64,000 nucleotides of DNA from Alitibacter langaaensis DSM 22999 (lineage in GTDB: Bacteria; Pseudomonadota; Gammaproteobacteria; Enterobacterales; Pasteurellaceae), in the NCBI RefSeq assembly GCF_003096995.1, contig NZ_QENU01000002.1:124001-188000 (forward strand). Direction: 5' to 3'. The notes under the pieces were generated by a model that saw only the letters and a list, made by a program, of their open reading frames with translations, had not been told where the DNA came from and searched no databases. The position numbers and the translations under genes were made by a program. Of this stretch, positions 52,131 to 62,859 are shown piece after piece (within the stretch, counting starts at the first letter, position 1; each line of letters begins with the position of its first letter).

Positions 52131-53786
52131 TTATTTATTGATGATATGACCGAAATCTTGTTCAGGGGTAGTTAAACCGCTTAAACCAAATTTTTCGTGT
52201 AATAATTTCATCACATTGTCGTTTAAGAACGCTGGTTTGCTTGGACCTGAGTAAACATTTTTCACGCCAAGTGCCAAGAGCGTTAATAACACGATAATCG
52301 CTTTTTGCTCGAACCAAGAAAGTACGATTGAAAGTGGCAATTCATTTAAGCCGATACCTAATTTTTGTGAAAGCGTGATTGCTAACATAATAGCAGAATA
52401 GGTGTCGTTACATTGACCAGCATCTAATAAACGCGGTAAGCCGCCGTCAATTGTGCCGAAGTCTAATTTGTTAAAACGGTATTTACCGCAACCAAGCGTG
52501 AGAACTGCTGTATCTTTTGGTAAGGCGTAGGCTAAATCTGTATAGTAGTGGCGTTCTTCTTTATCACCGTCACAACCGCCGATTACGAATACGTGGCTTA
52601 ATTTGCCTGCTTTCACTAAATCGATCACTGCATCAGAGGCATCAACTAAGGTTTTGCGACCGAAGCCCACGGTGATGTAGTGCTCTAATTCTGTGTATGG
52701 GAAGCCGTCACATTCTAATGCTTTTTCAATAACTGGGGCAAAGTTGTGTTTTTCTAAATGCATAACGCCTGGCCAGCCCACGATGTTACAAGTGAAAATA
52801 CGGTCTGCATAATCACCCACATTTGGATCGATTAAACAGTTTGATGTCATCACGATTGCACCCGGGAAACGAGCAAATTCTTTTTGCTGATTTTGCCAGC
52901 CCGAACCATAGTTACCCACTAAATGTTTGTATTTTTTCAATTCAGGATAGCCGTGCGCTGGTAGCATTTCACCGTGCGTATAAACATTGATGCCTTTGCC
53001 TTCGGTTTGCTCTAATAACTCTTTTAAGTCTTTTAAATCGTGACCTGAAATGAGGATACATTTGCCTTTTACTGGACGAATGTTAACAGTTGCTGGCACT
53101 GGGTTGCCGAATGCTTCGGTTTCACCTGCGTCTAGCATTGCCATCACTTTAAAGTTCATAGAACCGATAGCCAACGATTTTTCGAGCAATTCGTTTAAAT
53201 CACTTGGTTTTGTGCCTAACCAAGACATAAAGCCGTGGTATTCCACATATAAATCGTTGTCGTATTTGCCCAAGATATAAGCGTGTTCTAAATAAGCAGC
53301 AGCCCCTTTCAAGCCATAAAGCGCTAATAAACGCACGCCGTGAGCTTCTTCGCCGATTTCTGCTCGGTCAGTATCTAAAGCAAATTCTTTTGCTTGTTCA
53401 GCAAGTTGATCAATAGAAATGCCTTTTAGCTCAATATTCGCTAATGGGTGGTCTAAGCTTGGGTTTGGCTCAAATTCGCTGACGGCTTTGATTAAAGCGT
53501 TACGATAGATGATCGCTTGTTGTGCATAGCCAACGATACGATTTGAGTCAAAGTTCACATTAGTTAAGGTTGCGAAAAAGGCACGCGGGGCAAAGTTGTC
53601 CGCATCGTGGTTGATAATGCCGTATTCACGGGCTTTTAATGCCCACGCAGAAAGACTGTGTAAGCAGGCGATTAATAAATCTTGTAAGTCTGAGGTTTCT
53701 GCAGTTTTACCACACATACCTTGACCGAAACTACAACCGTTACCCACAGGGGTTACCATAGTTTGTTCACATTGAACGCAGTACAT
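52131..53786 (-). CDS. hcp: hydroxylamine reductase (hybrid cluster protein)
   Basis: Hybrid-cluster protein, a high-affinity NO reductase and hydroxylamine reductase in anaerobic nitrosative stress. The 551 residues match E. coli Hcp (550). N-terminal cysteines 3, 6, 18 and 25 form the first Fe-S cluster ligands (CVQCEQT). Ligands of the hybrid cluster are seen in [47 protein letters not shown] and DAGQCND. It is first gene of hcp-hcr; an inverted repeat lies about 50 nt upstream. Anaerobic or NO-responsive control is expected but not shown. Confidence 0.98.
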   Translation of the reverse strand: MYCVQCEQTMVTPVGNGCSFGQGMCGKTAETSDLQDLLIACLHSLSAWALKAREYGIINHDADNFAPRAFFATLTNVNFDSNRIVGYAQQAIIYRNALIKAVSEFEPNPSLDHPLANIELKGISIDQLAEQAKEFALDTDRAEIGEEAHGVRLLALYGLKGAAAYLEHAYILGKYDNDLYVEYHGFMSWLGTKPSDLNELLEKSLAIGSMNFKVMAMLDAGETEAFGNPVPATVNIRPVKGKCILISGHDLKDLKELLEQTEGKGINVYTHGEMLPAHGYPELKKYKHLVGNYGSGWQNQQKEFARFPGAIVMTSNCLIDPNVGDYADRIFTCNIVGWPGVMHLEKHNFAPVIEKALECDGFPYTELEHYITVGFGRKTLVDASDAVIDLVKAGKLSHVFVIGGCDGDKEERHYYTDLAYALPKDTAVLTLGCGKYRFNKLDFGTIDGGLPRLLDAGQCNDTYSAIMLAITLSQKLGIGLNELPLSIVLSWFEQKAIIVLLTLLALGVKNVYSGPSKPAFLNDNVMKLLHEKFGLSGLTTPEQDFGHIINK

Positions 53787-53831
53787 AAATCACTCCAATT
53801 GTTTTTAGAAATAATAATAAATATCAATAAA

Positions 53832-53848
53832 CCTACTAAATGTGTAGG
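53832..53848 (-). promoter_or_regulatory. inverted repeat upstream of hcp
   Basis: CCTAC-N7-GTAGG (53832-53848), 46-62 nt before the hcp start, is a candidate operator. It does not match the FNR or NsrR consensus well. Confidence 0.4.
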
Positions 53849-53964
53849 ATTTAATGCGCAAATAGTATAGCTTTTTACTCAAGATTTAAAGTGTTTTTTT
53901 ATGAAAATGAAATTTTACTTAGAATGGGGGAGTGCTGCTCAAGGAGAAGATAAAGAAGATAAAA

Positions 53965-54003
53965 AAGTGCGGTCAAAACTTGAGAAATTTTGACCGCACT
54001 TGA
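53965..54003 (-). terminator. USS inverted pair downstream of glnA
   Basis: AAGTGCGGT (53965-53973) pairs with ACCGCACTT (53993-54001) with A-rich flanks. It lies about 75 nt beyond the glnA stop on the minus strand. Confidence 0.75.
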
Positions 54004-54044
54004 GTCGCGTTATAATGGAATAATCAATTGTTCGCTTTTATTGT

Positions 54045-54076
54045 GATTAAGCCTAGTTATGATTAAGACTAGTTAT
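54045..54076 (-). repeat. 16-bp tandem duplication at the end of glnA
   Basis: Two adjacent copies of a 16-bp unit (GATTAAGACTAGTTAT and a one-mismatch copy) abut the glnA stop codon at 54076-54078. Confidence 0.85.
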
Positions 54077-55491
54077 TAAGCATAGTACAATTCATATTCT
54101 ACTGGGTGCGGTGTCATATTAACACGCGCCACTTCTTTGCGTTTGAGTGTGATAAAGGTATCAATGAAATCTTTGCTGAATACATTACCTTTTGTTAAGA
54201 ACTCAAAATCTTGCTCTAGTGAGTTTAATGCTTCTTCTAACGAGCTTGATACCGCTGGAATTTCTTTTAATTCTTCAGGCGGTAAATCGTATAAGTTTTT
54301 ATCCATTGCATCGCCAGGGTGGATTTTGTTCACCACACCGTCAAGCCCCGCCATTAACAACGCCGCAAAACATAAGTATGGGTTTGCTGATGGATCTGGG
54401 AAACGTGCTTCAATACGAATGGCTTTCGGATTTGTGACCGCAGGAATACGAATTGACGCAGAACGGTTACTTGCAGAGTAAGCTAATAATACAGGTGCTT
54501 CAAACCCTGGAACTAAACGTTTGTAAGAGTTGGTTGACGGGTTGGTAAATGCATTCAATGCTTTGGCGTGTTTGATGATACCGCCAATGTAATAAAGTGC
54601 GGTTTCTGAAAGACCCGCATATTTATCGCCTTGGAAGATATTTTTGCCGTCTTTGCTTAATGACATATTACAGTGCATACCAGAGCCGTTATCGCCTGCG
54701 AATGGTTTTGGCATAAAGCACGCAGTTTTGCCATGTTCTGCTGCGACATTTTGAACGATATATTTATAGATTTGGGTTTCGTCCGCTTTTAGGGTTAAGC
54801 TATTGAATTTTGTCGCAATTTCATTTTGACCTGCAGTGGCAACTTCGTGGTGATGCGCTTCAATCACGAGCCCCATTTCTTCCATTAATAAGCACATTTC
54901 TGAACGAATATCGTGGGCGCTGTCATTTGGTGCAACCGCACAATAGCCACCTTTCACTAATGGACGGTAGGCATTATTACCTTCTTCAAATTTACGATTG
55001 GTATTCCATGCCGCTTCAACATCATCAATTTTAAATGAAACATTGTTCATCGCTGTGCTGAAACGCACGTCATCGAATAAGAAAAACTCAGGTTCTGGAC
55101 CAAAGAAAGCACTGTCTGCAAAGCCTGTTGAACGCATATAATCTTCGGCACGCATTGCAATTGAACGAGGGTCTCTATCATAGGATTGCATGGTGTTTGG
55201 GTCGTAGATGCTACAGCGAATTGAAAGGGTAGGGATTTGAGCGAAAGGGTCAACAACGGCGGTTTCTGGCATTGGCATTAATAACATATCGGCTTTATTA
55301 ATGGCTTTCCAACCTTCGACTGATGAGCCGTCAAACATTTTGCCATCCTCGAATAAATCTTCGTCAATTGCACTGACGGGTAAGGAAACCGCATGTTCTT
55401 TGCTTTTAATGTCCGTGAAACGAAGAAGCGCGAACTTAATGTCGTTTTCTTCAATGAGTTTGAACACGCGTTCAATTGCTGCGTTAGCCAT
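54076..55491 (-). CDS. glnA: glutamine synthetase type I
   Basis: Dodecameric enzyme that makes glutamine from glutamate and ammonia. The 471 residues carry the catalytic [21 protein letters not shown] and [17 protein letters not shown] motifs. The adenylylation tyrosine in NLYDLPPEE is present, so GlnE control is possible. The start has AGGAG 8 nt upstream. No ntrB or ntrC follows, unlike the enterobacterial glnALG operon, so it appears monocistronic. It is divergent from typA across a 293-nt region. Confidence 0.99.
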   Translation of the reverse strand: MANAAIERVFKLIEENDIKFALLRFTDIKSKEHAVSLPVSAIDEDLFEDGKMFDGSSVEGWKAINKADMLLMPMPETAVVDPFAQIPTLSIRCSIYDPNTMQSYDRDPRSIAMRAEDYMRSTGFADSAFFGPEPEFFLFDDVRFSTAMNNVSFKIDDVEAAWNTNRKFEEGNNAYRPLVKGGYCAVAPNDSAHDIRSEMCLLMEEMGLVIEAHHHEVATAGQNEIATKFNSLTLKADETQIYKYIVQNVAAEHGKTACFMPKPFAGDNGSGMHCNMSLSKDGKNIFQGDKYAGLSETALYYIGGIIKHAKALNAFTNPSTNSYKRLVPGFEAPVLLAYSASNRSASIRIPAVTNPKAIRIEARFPDPSANPYLCFAALLMAGLDGVVNKIHPGDAMDKNLYDLPPEELKEIPAVSSSLEEALNSLEQDFEFLTKGNVFSKDFIDTFITLKRKEVARVNMTPHPVEYELYYA

Positions 55492-55784
55492 GATAAAAAC
55501 TCCTGTGAGATATTTTGTTTATTTGCTTCGAGTAAAGAGGAAGTTGCGCTAAAAATACCATATATTGGGCTTAAAGCAAATATCATTGAATAATAAATTC
55601 TGATTAAGGTGTATTTTCTTTCTGCCAGCAAAAGTGCGGTCAAAAAAACGGGTAATTTCAGGATTTTTCATAGCTCAATGGCGGAAAAAGTTGTATAATT
55701 TCCGACCTTTCTCTGCAGTATAGAATTAAGTGCGGTGAAAGAAATGATAATTTCCTTATAGAACATATAATTAAGACAGCTCAA

Positions 55785-57635
55785 ATGGCAGATTTAGATA
55801 TTAATAAATTGCGTAACATCGCAATTATTGCGCACGTTGACCATGGTAAAACTACCCTCGTTGACAAACTTTTACAACAATCAGGCACGCTTGAAGCCGC
55901 GCGTAACGGCGATTCAGATGAGCGTGTAATGGACTCAAATGATCTTGAAAAAGAACGTGGTATTACAATTTTAGCAAAAAATACAGCGATTAACTGGAAT
56001 GACTATCGTATTAACATCGTCGATACTCCAGGACACGCGGATTTCGGTGGTGAAGTAGAGCGTGTTCTTTCTATGGTTGATTCTGTGTTATTAGTGGTGG
56101 ATGCCTTTGATGGCCCTATGCCACAAACTCGCTTTGTGACACAAAAAGCCTTTGCCCACGGTTTAAAACCGATTGTGGTGATTAATAAAGTTGACCGTCC
56201 TGGCGCGCGCCCTGATTGGGTGGTTGACCAAGTTTTCGATTTATTTGTAAATCTTGGCGCAACCGATGAGCAATTAGATTTCCCAATTGTTTATGCCTCA
56301 GCACTCAATGGTGTCGCAGGCTTAGATTACGCAGATCTTGCGACAGATATGACACCATTATTTGAAGCAATTGTAGAACATGTCGCGCCGCCTGCAGTGG
56401 AACTAGGTGCGCCATTCCAAATGCAAATTTCGCAACTTGATTACAATAATTATGTAGGTGTGATTGGTATCGGACGTATTAAACGCGGTTCAGTGAAACC
56501 AAACCAAGCCGTAACTCTAATCGATTCTGAAGGCAAAACCCGTCAAGGACGTATTGGACAAGTATTAGGCCACCTTGGTTTGCAACGTTATGAAACCGAT
56601 GAAGCCTTTGCAGGGGATATTGTTGCGATTACAGGAATGGGCGAATTAAATATCTCAGATACCATTTGTGATATTAATGCAGTAGAAGCCTTACCTGCTT
56701 TAACTGTTGATGAACCAACTGTAACCATGTTCTTCTGTGTTAATACCTCGCCATTCTGTGGTAAAGAAGGTAAATATGTGACTTCTCGTCAGATTTTGGA
56801 GCGCTTGAATAAAGAGCTTGTTCACAATGTTGCCTTGCGTGTAGAAGAAACCGCAAACCCAGATGAGTTCCGTGTTTCTGGGCGTGGTGAATTGCATTTA
56901 TCCGTGTTAATTGAAAATATGCGCCGCGAAGGCTATGAATTAGCGGTATCACGTCCTAAAGTTATCTTCCGTGAAATCGATGGTAAAAAACAAGAGCCAT
57001 TTGAGCAAGTGACGATTGATATTGAAGAACAGCACCAAGGTTCTGTTATGGAAGCATTGGGGATCCGTAAAGGTGAAGTGAAAGATATGATCCCAGACGG
57101 TAAAGGGCGTACTCGTTTAGAATATGTTATCCCAAGCCGTGGTTTAATCGGTTTCCGTAATGAATTTATGACCATGACTTCTGGTACAGGTTTACTTTAC
57201 TCTACATTCAGCCACTACGGTGATGTGAAACCAGGTGAAATCGGTCAACGTAAAAATGGCGTGTTGATCTCAAATGCAACTGGTAAAGCGCTAGCTTATG
57301 CATTATGGGGTTTACAAGAACGTGGTAAATTGATGATTGATCATGGTGTCGAAGTGTACGAAGGTCAAATCATCGGTATCCATAGCCGCTCAAATGACTT
57401 AACGGTAAACTGTTTACAAGGTAAAAAGCTAACCAATATGCGTGCATCAGGTAAAGATGATGCGATTCAGTTAACAACACCTGTGAAGTTAACATTAGAG
57501 CAAGCCATTGAATTTATTGATGATGACGAATTAGTTGAAGTCACACCAGTATCAATTCGTGTACGTAAAAAATTACTGACCGAAAATGATCGTAAACGTG
57601 CAAACCGTACAACAACCAGTACCAGCACGCATTAA
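55785..57635 (+). CDS. typA: translational GTPase TypA/BipA
   Basis: Ribosome-associated GTPase of 616 residues involved in 50S assembly at low temperature and in stress adaptation. G1 [10 protein letters not shown]3 [11 protein letters not shown] and G4 NKVD are intact, followed by EF-G-like domains II, III and V and the family-specific C-terminal domain ([13 protein letters not shown] region onward). A TATAAT lies at 55694-55699 in the divergent region shared with glnA (as in E. coli, where typA is next to glnA). There is a weak ribosome-binding site. A strong USS-pair terminator follows. Confidence 0.98.
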   Translation: MADLDINKLRNIAIIAHVDHGKTTLVDKLLQQSGTLEAARNGDSDERVMDSNDLEKERGITILAKNTAINWNDYRINIVDTPGHADFGGEVERVLSMVDSVLLVVDAFDGPMPQTRFVTQKAFAHGLKPIVVINKVDRPGARPDWVVDQVFDLFVNLGATDEQLDFPIVYASALNGVAGLDYADLATDMTPLFEAIVEHVAPPAVELGAPFQMQISQLDYNNYVGVIGIGRIKRGSVKPNQAVTLIDSEGKTRQGRIGQVLGHLGLQRYETDEAFAGDIVAITGMGELNISDTICDINAVEALPALTVDEPTVTMFFCVNTSPFCGKEGKYVTSRQILERLNKELVHNVALRVEETANPDEFRVSGRGELHLSVLIENMRREGYELAVSRPKVIFREIDGKKQEPFEQVTIDIEEQHQGSVMEALGIRKGEVKDMIPDGKGRTRLEYVIPSRGLIGFRNEFMTMTSGTGLLYSTFSHYGDVKPGEIGQRKNGVLISNATGKALAYALWGLQERGKLMIDHGVEVYEGQIIGIHSRSNDLTVNCLQGKKLTNMRASGKDDAIQLTTPVKLTLEQAIEFIDDDELVEVTPVSIRVRKKLLTENDRKRANRTTTSTSTH

Positions 57636-57653
57636 TAAAATTAGTTAAAAATC

Positions 57654-57687
57654 GACCGCACTTTACTAAAAAGTGCGGTCTTTTTTT
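57654..57687 (+). terminator. USS inverted pair terminator after typA
   Basis: GACCGCACTTT (57654-57664) pairs with AAAGTGCGGTC (57670-57680), followed by seven T. Confidence 0.95.
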
Positions 57688-57730
57688 CGGTTATTTTTGA
57701 GCATTTACTTTGCGTGTAAAAAATTTCCAG

Positions 57731-57762
57731 ACAATAAAAAACCCAGCCTAAGCTGAGTTTTC
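57731..57762 (-). terminator. intrinsic terminator after rplI
   Basis: On the minus strand the stem AACTCAGC/GCTGGGTT (57752-57759 with 57740-57747) is followed by TTTTTATTG. It ends the rpsF operon. Confidence 0.9.
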
Positions 57763-57783
57763 TGATATCTTTGTTCAGATAAA

Positions 57784-58233
57784 TTATTCTGCAACAACAA
57801 TAACGTTTAATGCTGCGAATACTTCGCCGTGAAGTTGGAAACGAACTTCGTGATCACCAGTGGTACGTAATGGACCAGTTGATAAACGAACTTCTGATTT
57901 GCTTACTTCAACACCAGCAGCCGTAACTGCTTCAGCAACGTCACGAGTGGTGATTGAACCGAATAAACGACCTTCATCACCAGCTTTAGAAACGATAGTG
58001 ACCGATTCTAATGCAGTAATTTTCGCTGCACGAGCTTGAGCTTCTGCTAATTCTGCAGCGGCTTTTGCTTCATATTCAGCACGACGCGCTTCGAAGAATT
58101 CAATGTTAGCTTTAGTTGCCATAACTGCTTTACCTTGTGGGATTAAGAAGTTACGTGCGAAACCTGATTTAACATTAACTTGATCACCAACTTGACCGAG
58201 GTGAGCAATTTTATCTAATAAAATAACTTGCAT
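57784..58233 (-). CDS. rplI: 50S ribosomal protein bL9
   Basis: Ribosomal protein L9, 149 residues as in E. coli: N-terminal rRNA-binding domain ([29 protein letters not shown] is the family start, given here in part), a long connecting helix rich in Ala/Glu (about 45-75), and a C-terminal domain. It is last in rpsF-priB-rpsR-rplI, 16 nt after rpsR. Confidence 0.99.
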   Translation of the reverse strand: MQVILLDKIAHLGQVGDQVNVKSGFARNFLIPQGKAVMATKANIEFFEARRAEYEAKAAAELAEAQARAAKITALESVTIVSKAGDEGRLFGSITTRDVAEAVTAAGVEVSKSEVRLSTGPLRTTGDHEVRFQLHGEVFAALNVIVVAE

Positions 58234-58249
58234 TACCGTATCTCCTTAA

Positions 58250-58489
<240 letters not shown>

Positions 58490-58816
58490 CTAATCTAAGA
58501 ATTCGATATTTTCAGCATGTAATACTAATTGGCTTAAACCGTTTGCGGTTTTGTGTGAGCTAATAAATCCCACCACCAAAAGTTTCTTGCCGACCGTAAT
58601 GCTTTGAATAGTTTGGGTAAATTGATTGCCACTGAGTTGTATCGGCATTTTGCACCAAGCTTGACGGCTTAATCCTGCTTCGTTTTGTTCAGAACGATGT
58701 TCTAATAAAAATCGGCAATGCGTGATACCACTAGGGCTTTTCGTTTGTTTCGGTTGGCTAGTAACTAACCCTATTAACGACAAACGATTATCAATTTTCA
58801 AATTATTCTTCAGCAT
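58490..58816 (-). CDS. priB: primosomal replication protein PriB
   Basis: Single-stranded-DNA-binding OB-fold protein of the PriA-PriB-DnaT restart primosome. It is 108 residues from ATG 58816, which overlaps the end of rpsF by 14 nt; a TTG at 58801 is a shorter alternative. The core [16 protein letters not shown] and [15 protein letters not shown] matches E. coli PriB. GAGG abuts the ATG without spacing, so translation probably depends on coupling to rpsF. Position between rpsF and rpsR is conserved. Confidence 0.95.
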   Translation of the reverse strand: MLKNNLKIDNRLSLIGLVTSQPKQTKSPSGITHCRFLLEHRSEQNEAGLSRQAWCKMPIQLSGNQFTQTIQSITVGKKLLVVGFISSHKTANGLSQLVLHAENIEFLD

Positions 58817-59183
58817 CCTCAAAATCGTTGGTTTCAACTTCAGCTACAGCAGGTTTTTTTTCATCTTTTGCTTTAGCCATTGGGGACGCTTCTGTTACGG
58901 CGTGCTTAGTACGAATTACTACGTTACGAAGAATTGCATCGTTGTAACGGAATGTTGTTTCTAGCTCGTCGATTACACTTTGAGGCGCTTCTACATTCAT
59001 AAGCACATAATGTGCTTTATGTAATTTGTTGATTGGGTATGCTAATTGGCGACGACCCCAATCTTCTAGGCGATGAATTTGACCGCCAGCTTCTTTTACA
59101 GAACCTGTATAACGTTCAATCATACCTGGTACTTGTTCGCTTTGGTCCGGATGAACCATAAAAACGATTTCGTAGTGACGCAT
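58803..59183 (-). CDS. rpsF: 30S ribosomal protein bS6
   Basis: Ribosomal protein S6, 126 residues ([17 protein letters not shown] start), partner of S18. The acidic C-terminal tail (DFEDAEE) corresponds to the region that RimK extends with glutamates in E. coli. The ATG at 59183 has AAGGA 6 nt upstream. It is first gene of the rpsF-priB-rpsR-rplI operon, driven by the promoter at 59279-59306, with a leader that resembles the S6:S18-binding element. Confidence 0.99.
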   Translation of the reverse strand: MRHYEIVFMVHPDQSEQVPGMIERYTGSVKEAGGQIHRLEDWGRRQLAYPINKLHKAHYVLMNVEAPQSVIDELETTFRYNDAILRNVVIRTKHAVTEASPMAKAKDEKKPAVAEVETNDFEDAEE

Positions 59184-59306
59184 TGTTGATCCTTACGGGT
59201 TAATCAGCCTCCGACTGTAGATCCAGTCACTAATCTGCGGAAGCAAGGAACGAAAATTGATGTGACTGCAAGGTGCAGATTATACCGAAATGGCGAGTAA
59301 AAACAA
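59184..59306 (-). promoter_or_regulatory. rpsF promoter and putative S6:S18 autoregulatory leader
   Basis: Minus strand: TTGTTT (59301-59306), a 16-nt spacer, TATAAT (59279-59284), then a leader of about 90 nt. The 3' part (CAGTCGGAGGCTGATTAACC region) resembles the enterobacterial rpsF leader bound by the S6:S18 dimer. Promoter is well supported; regulation is inferred. Confidence 0.65.
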
Positions 59307-59319
59307 GTAAAAATTGCAT

Positions 59320-59353
59320 AAAAATAGACCGCACTTTTGGGTTAAGTGCGGTC
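59320..59353 (-). terminator. USS inverted pair ending the mltF transcript
   Basis: GACCGCACTT (59327-59336) pairs with AAGTGCGGTC (59344-59353); on the minus strand a TATTTTTA tail follows. It lies after the small ORF and just before the rpsF promoter. Confidence 0.8.
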
Positions 59354-59359
59354 AAAAAT

Positions 59360-59512
59360 TTATACATTTTCAAGAAAGAAAAAGTGAAGAGATTTACGCT
59401 CTGCAATTTTATTTTTATGACGGCGCAAAAGTTTTAGACGATGTGTACGTTGCGCGCGGGATAATTTTAAATGATGCGCATTTTTTAAATGCATTCTTCT
59501 TTTTTTAAGCAT
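59360..59512 (-). CDS. small very basic protein, family unknown
   Basis: A 50-residue ORF that follows mltF on the same strand: ATG at 59512 is 2 nt past the mltF stop, and AAGGA (59519-59523) is spaced 6 nt from it, an ideal ribosome-binding site. A USS-pair terminator begins 7 nt after its stop. The product has 8 Lys, 8 Arg and 6 His against only 2 Glu, with basic runs such as LKKRR and LKLLRRHKNK, and a short aromatic end (HFFFLENV). No signal peptide or membrane helix is seen. I do not recognise a family; an RNA- or ribosome-binding role is only a guess from charge. Confidence 0.6.
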   Translation of the reverse strand: MLKKRRMHLKNAHHLKLSRAQRTHRLKLLRRHKNKIAERKSLHFFFLENV

Positions 59513-59514
59513 AA

Positions 59515-60948
59515 CTATTCCTTATTATTATCATTGTCAGAAACTGAATCTGAGGGTGTTTTTTCTGCGTTTTGCTCTTCTTGTATGCGGTGATAGTTAA
59601 TGATGCTGTTCATATAACGGCGGATATTTTCCACATATTGAAAGGCTTCATAACCACGAGCATAACCATATTTCAAGTTTGAATAATAACGTTTTTCCGC
59701 CAGTAACGGCAGATTTTTTTTCACATCAAGCCAATTATCGGGATCGTCACCTAAACTTTTAGTCAAACGGCGCGCATCCAACATATGCCCGAGCCCCATA
59801 TTATAACCCGCCAAAGCAAACCAAATGCGATCTTCTTGGGGAATACTATCTGGCACCTGTGAAATGAGCCAATGTAAATATTCTGAGCCCGCTTTAATGC
59901 TTTGCTCTGCATCGGTGCGATCGGTAATTTTCATCCGATCTGCGGTGGATTTTGTCAACATCATTATGCCGCGAACCCCTGTTGGCGATGTGGCATTTTC
60001 ATCCCAATGAGATTCTTGATAAGCCATCGCCGCAAGCAAACGCCAATCTAAATTGCCTTTGTATTTCTCAAAAAGTGCGGTGTATTTTGGCAACGTTTTT
60101 TCAATGGCTTGCGTGTAAGAGCGCATATCCACATAATCGAACTTGGAAAAATGATTGAAATATTTTTCTTCCACACGGGCGATTAAACCGTTTTCAATCG
60201 CGCTATTCATAAAATCAAGCAATGCCGCCTGCAGTTCATTATAAGAACTGTTTGGCAGATACCAATGCACCGTTGCTTCATCGGTTAAGTCAAATGCAAC
60301 GGCAATTTGCGGTTTGATTTGCTGGATCGCTGAAACATCCACTGAATTAGCAATCGTGTAATCAATTTTGCCTTCTGCCACTTGTAACAACAAACTTTCT
60401 TGGCTTTGGCGATTTTTCACTTGCCAGGTGAGCTGCGGTAATTTTGCTTTACGTTCTGTCAAAATGGCATTTAAATCGCTGCTGTCGGTGACAGCCAAGG
60501 TGCCTTTTAATTGCTGTAAGGAATTTGGGCGCGTTTCCCCTTTGCGGTACACCAATTGCCAAGAGGCAGAATAATAAGCAGGCCCTAACTGGAATTTTTC
60601 GAGTTTTTGCGGATGATAAAGTAAATTCGCTGCGGCAATATCAATATCGTGATTCTCTAACGCAGCGAGTAAATCTTCTGTATTATCAAAGACTTTCATC
60701 TCTAAATTAACAGACAGATAATCGGCAAAGGCTTTGCTGAGATCATATTCCAACCCAGCTTGCCCTTCGGCACTGATAAAATAGGTAACGGGATTATTGA
60801 TTGTGCCAACAATTAAGCTGTCGCGCTCTTTTAATGCGGTGTAGTGATTTTCTTCTGAGCGCATAAGCTGTTGCCAAGGGAAAACCATATCAACAGCCCA
60901 TAATAATAGCGCAACCGCGGCGGCGATGCGGATAATTAAACCTTTCAA
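59515..60948 (-). CDS. mltF: membrane-bound lytic murein transglycosylase F
   Basis: Peptidoglycan-cleaving lytic transglycosylase of 477 residues. An N-terminal hydrophobic anchor (about 5-22) is followed by a periplasmic solute-binding-like domain (about 45-265) and a C-terminal SLT lysozyme-like domain with the catalytic glutamate in AYQESHW and the conserved GVRGIMMLT and AGYNMGLGH segments. The polar tail ([18 protein letters not shown]) is disordered. A small basic ORF follows 2 nt after its stop. E. coli MltF carries a lipobox-free signal in the same way. Confidence 0.96.
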   Translation of the reverse strand: MKGLIIRIAAAVALLLWAVDMVFPWQQLMRSEENHYTALKERDSLIVGTINNPVTYFISAEGQAGLEYDLSKAFADYLSVNLEMKVFDNTEDLLAALENHDIDIAAANLLYHPQKLEKFQLGPAYYSASWQLVYRKGETRPNSLQQLKGTLAVTDSSDLNAILTERKAKLPQLTWQVKNRQSQESLLLQVAEGKIDYTIANSVDVSAIQQIKPQIAVAFDLTDEATVHWYLPNSSYNELQAALLDFMNSAIENGLIARVEEKYFNHFSKFDYVDMRSYTQAIEKTLPKYTALFEKYKGNLDWRLLAAMAYQESHWDENATSPTGVRGIMMLTKSTADRMKITDRTDAEQSIKAGSEYLHWLISQVPDSIPQEDRIWFALAGYNMGLGHMLDARRLTKSLGDDPDNWLDVKKNLPLLAEKRYYSNLKYGYARGYEAFQYVENIRRYMNSIINYHRIQEEQNAEKTPSDSVSDNDNNKE

Positions 60949-61069
60949 TAAATAGACCTAATCTAAAAATACAAACCATCGCATTTTAACGGCTAATTCA
61001 GAAAATGCAAAGGCAAGCACTAAAAAGTGCGGTCAAAATTAACAGAGTTTTAATAAACGTGTTGATAAA

Positions 61070-61146
<77 letters not shown>

Positions 61147-61211
61147 ATTCAAATGGATGTGTCTTTTGGGAATTTCAATTTAACGAAATTTCAAAGGAAA
61201 TATAAAAGAAG

Positions 61212-61288
61212 TGGTCGGCGAGATAGGATTTGAACCTACGACCCACTGGTCCCAAACCAGTTGCGCTACCAAGCTGCGCTACTCGCCG
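61212..61288 (-). tRNA. tRNA-Pro(TGG)
   Basis: A 77-nt minus-strand tRNA including CCA. The acceptor CGGCGAG pairs with CTCGCCG, the anticodon loop TTTGGGA gives TGG, and the T arm contains GGTTCAAATCC. It is first of a two-tRNA unit behind a strong promoter. Confidence 0.97.
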
Positions 61289-61300
61289 AAAGATGTGAGC

Positions 61301-61328
61301 ATTATAATTGCCTTTTAGCCGCAGTCAA
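61301..61328 (-). promoter_or_regulatory. tRNA-Pro/tRNA-Arg promoter
   Basis: Minus strand TTGACT (61323-61328), a 16-nt spacer and TATAAT (61301-61306), with a GC-containing discriminator just before tRNA-Pro. Confidence 0.88.
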
Positions 61329-61446
61329 TGACTTTTTCAAAAAAATCATTTGATTGATTAAATTTCTTGCAATTAGACTTACATTTGCTGATTTTTTTTG
61401 AGAAAATAGCAACCGTTTTCGTCTTAGCCATTAAAAGGAATAATGA

Positions 61447-62307
61447 ATGACCGCACAAGTGATCTCAGGCACGGCGCTCGCTAAAAATATTAAAGCAGAT
61501 CTTGCTCAAAAAGTTGCACAATATACCACTCAAGGCAAGCGTGCACCGGGTTTGGCCGTTATTCTTGTGGGGGCAGATCCTGCTTCACAAGTTTATGTGG
61601 GCAGTAAACGCAAAAGCTGCGAAGAAATTGGGATTTTGTCAAAGTCTTATGACCTGCCAGAAAGCACGACTGAAGCGGATTTATTAGCATTAATTGATCA
61701 GCTGAATGTGAACGACAGCATTGATGGCATTTTAGTGCAATTACCATTGCCAAAGCATATTGATAGCACTAAAGTGATCGAACGCATTGCGCCGCATAAA
61801 GACGTGGATGGTTTTCACCCTTATAATGTAGGGCGTTTATGCCAACGCATTCCAACCTTACGCGCTTGCACCCCTTATGGCATTATGAAATTGCTAGAAA
61901 CCACAGGAAGAAATTTATATGGTCAACACGCTGTGATCGTGGGCGCATCCAATATTGTAGGGCGTCCAATGGCAATGGAATTATTATTGGCGGGTTGCAC
62001 AGTGACGGTGACGCATCGTTTTACCCAAGATCTCGAAAGCCATATTCGCCAAGCCGATATTTTGGTGGTGGCTGTTGGTAAACCTGAATTTATTAATGGT
62101 GATTGGGTGAAGAATGGGGCGATTGTGATTGATGTGGGGATCAATCGTGGTGAAGACGGCAAATTGCGTGGCGATGTGCAATACGCCAAAGCCAGTGAAC
62201 ACGCGGCGTTTATCACCCCTGTTCCCGGTGGCGTAGGGCCAATGACCGTAGCAATGCTGATGTTCAATACCTTGTTTGCGTATGAGCGTAATACACAAGT
62301 GAACTAA
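61447..62307 (+). CDS. folD: bifunctional methylenetetrahydrofolate dehydrogenase/cyclohydrolase
   Basis: FolD interconverts 5,10-methylene- and 10-formyl-tetrahydrofolate with NADP+. The 286 residues include the catalytic lysine region [14 protein letters not shown], the [13 protein letters not shown] signature, the Rossmann NADP site in [13 protein letters not shown] and the C-terminal [21 protein letters not shown] (61434-61440) serves ATG 61447; an ATG at 61443 is out of frame. A lone USS with a weak TGCG/CGCA hairpin and T-run (62310-62342) follows. Confidence 0.98.
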   Translation: MTAQVISGTALAKNIKADLAQKVAQYTTQGKRAPGLAVILVGADPASQVYVGSKRKSCEEIGILSKSYDLPESTTEADLLALIDQLNVNDSIDGILVQLPLPKHIDSTKVIERIAPHKDVDGFHPYNVGRLCQRIPTLRACTPYGIMKLLETTGRNLYGQHAVIVGASNIVGRPMAMELLLAGCTVTVTHRFTQDLESHIRQADILVVAVGKPEFINGDWVKNGAIVIDVGINRGEDGKLRGDVQYAKASEHAAFITPVPGGVGPMTVAMLMFNTLFAYERNTQVN

Positions 62308-62375
62308 ATGATAAAAGTGCGGTCTATTTTATCGCATTTTTGCAATTATTAATCTATAACATAAGGAAAGAAAAA

Positions 62376-62816
62376 ATGGGCTTATTTGATTTCGTAGGAA
62401 ATATTGGTAAGAAAATCTTCAGCAAAGAAGAAGATGCATCATCAGCCGTGACTAACCACATTGCCGAAGATAACCCAGGCGTTGAAAATGTGGCTGTTAC
62501 CGTTGAAAACGGCGTAGCAAGCATTTCAGGCGTTGCCACCACAGCAGAAGCAGTGGAAAAAGCCGTGTTAATGGCTGGCAATATCGAAGGGATTAGCACT
62601 GTTAATGTTGATAATGTAGAAGTGTTACAAGGCGAATTAGCAGGCGAAGAGGAATTCTATGTCATTCAAAAAGGTGATAGTTTATGGAAAATCGCCGAGC
62701 ATAAATATGGCAATGGCGCAAAATATACCGCCATTGTTGCAGCGAATAAAGAAGTAATCAAAGATGAAAACAAAATCTTCCCTGGTCAAAAAATTCGCTT
62801 ACCACGCAATTTATAA
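62376..62816 (+). CDS. kbp: BON and LysM domain protein Kbp/YgaU
   Basis: Cytosolic potassium-binding protein homologue, 146 residues (E. coli Kbp 149). The start MGLFDFVGNIGKKIF matches the family; ATG 62376 has AAGGAAAG upstream, and the longer frame is unsupported. A BON domain (about 22-85) is followed by a LysM domain (about 93-143, YVIQKGDSLWKIAEHKYG). There is no signal peptide, as expected for an internal protein. E. coli Kbp binds K+; the role here is assumed to be alike. It is monocistronic with a strong terminator. Confidence 0.92.
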   Translation: MGLFDFVGNIGKKIFSKEEDASSAVTNHIAEDNPGVENVAVTVENGVASISGVATTAEAVEKAVLMAGNIEGISTVNVDNVEVLQGELAGEEEFYVIQKGDSLWKIAEHKYGNGAKYTAIVAANKEVIKDENKIFPGQKIRLPRNL

Positions 62817-62833
62817 TTGAATCTTTGTTTTCA

Positions 62834-62859
62834 AATCCCGCTTTATAGCGGGATTTTTT
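62834..62859 (+). terminator. intrinsic terminator after kbp
   Basis: The perfect 9-bp stem AATCCCGCT/AGCGGGATT (62834-62842 with 62847-62855, loop TTAT) is followed by a T-run. The 253 nt from here to tig hold one USS and the tig promoter but no gene that I can support. Confidence 0.95.

Noticed and set aside
59314..59508. 64-residue plus-strand ORF opposite the small basic ORF
   Set aside because: It starts within the terminator hairpin and has no ribosome-binding site. The minus-strand ORF has far better signals.
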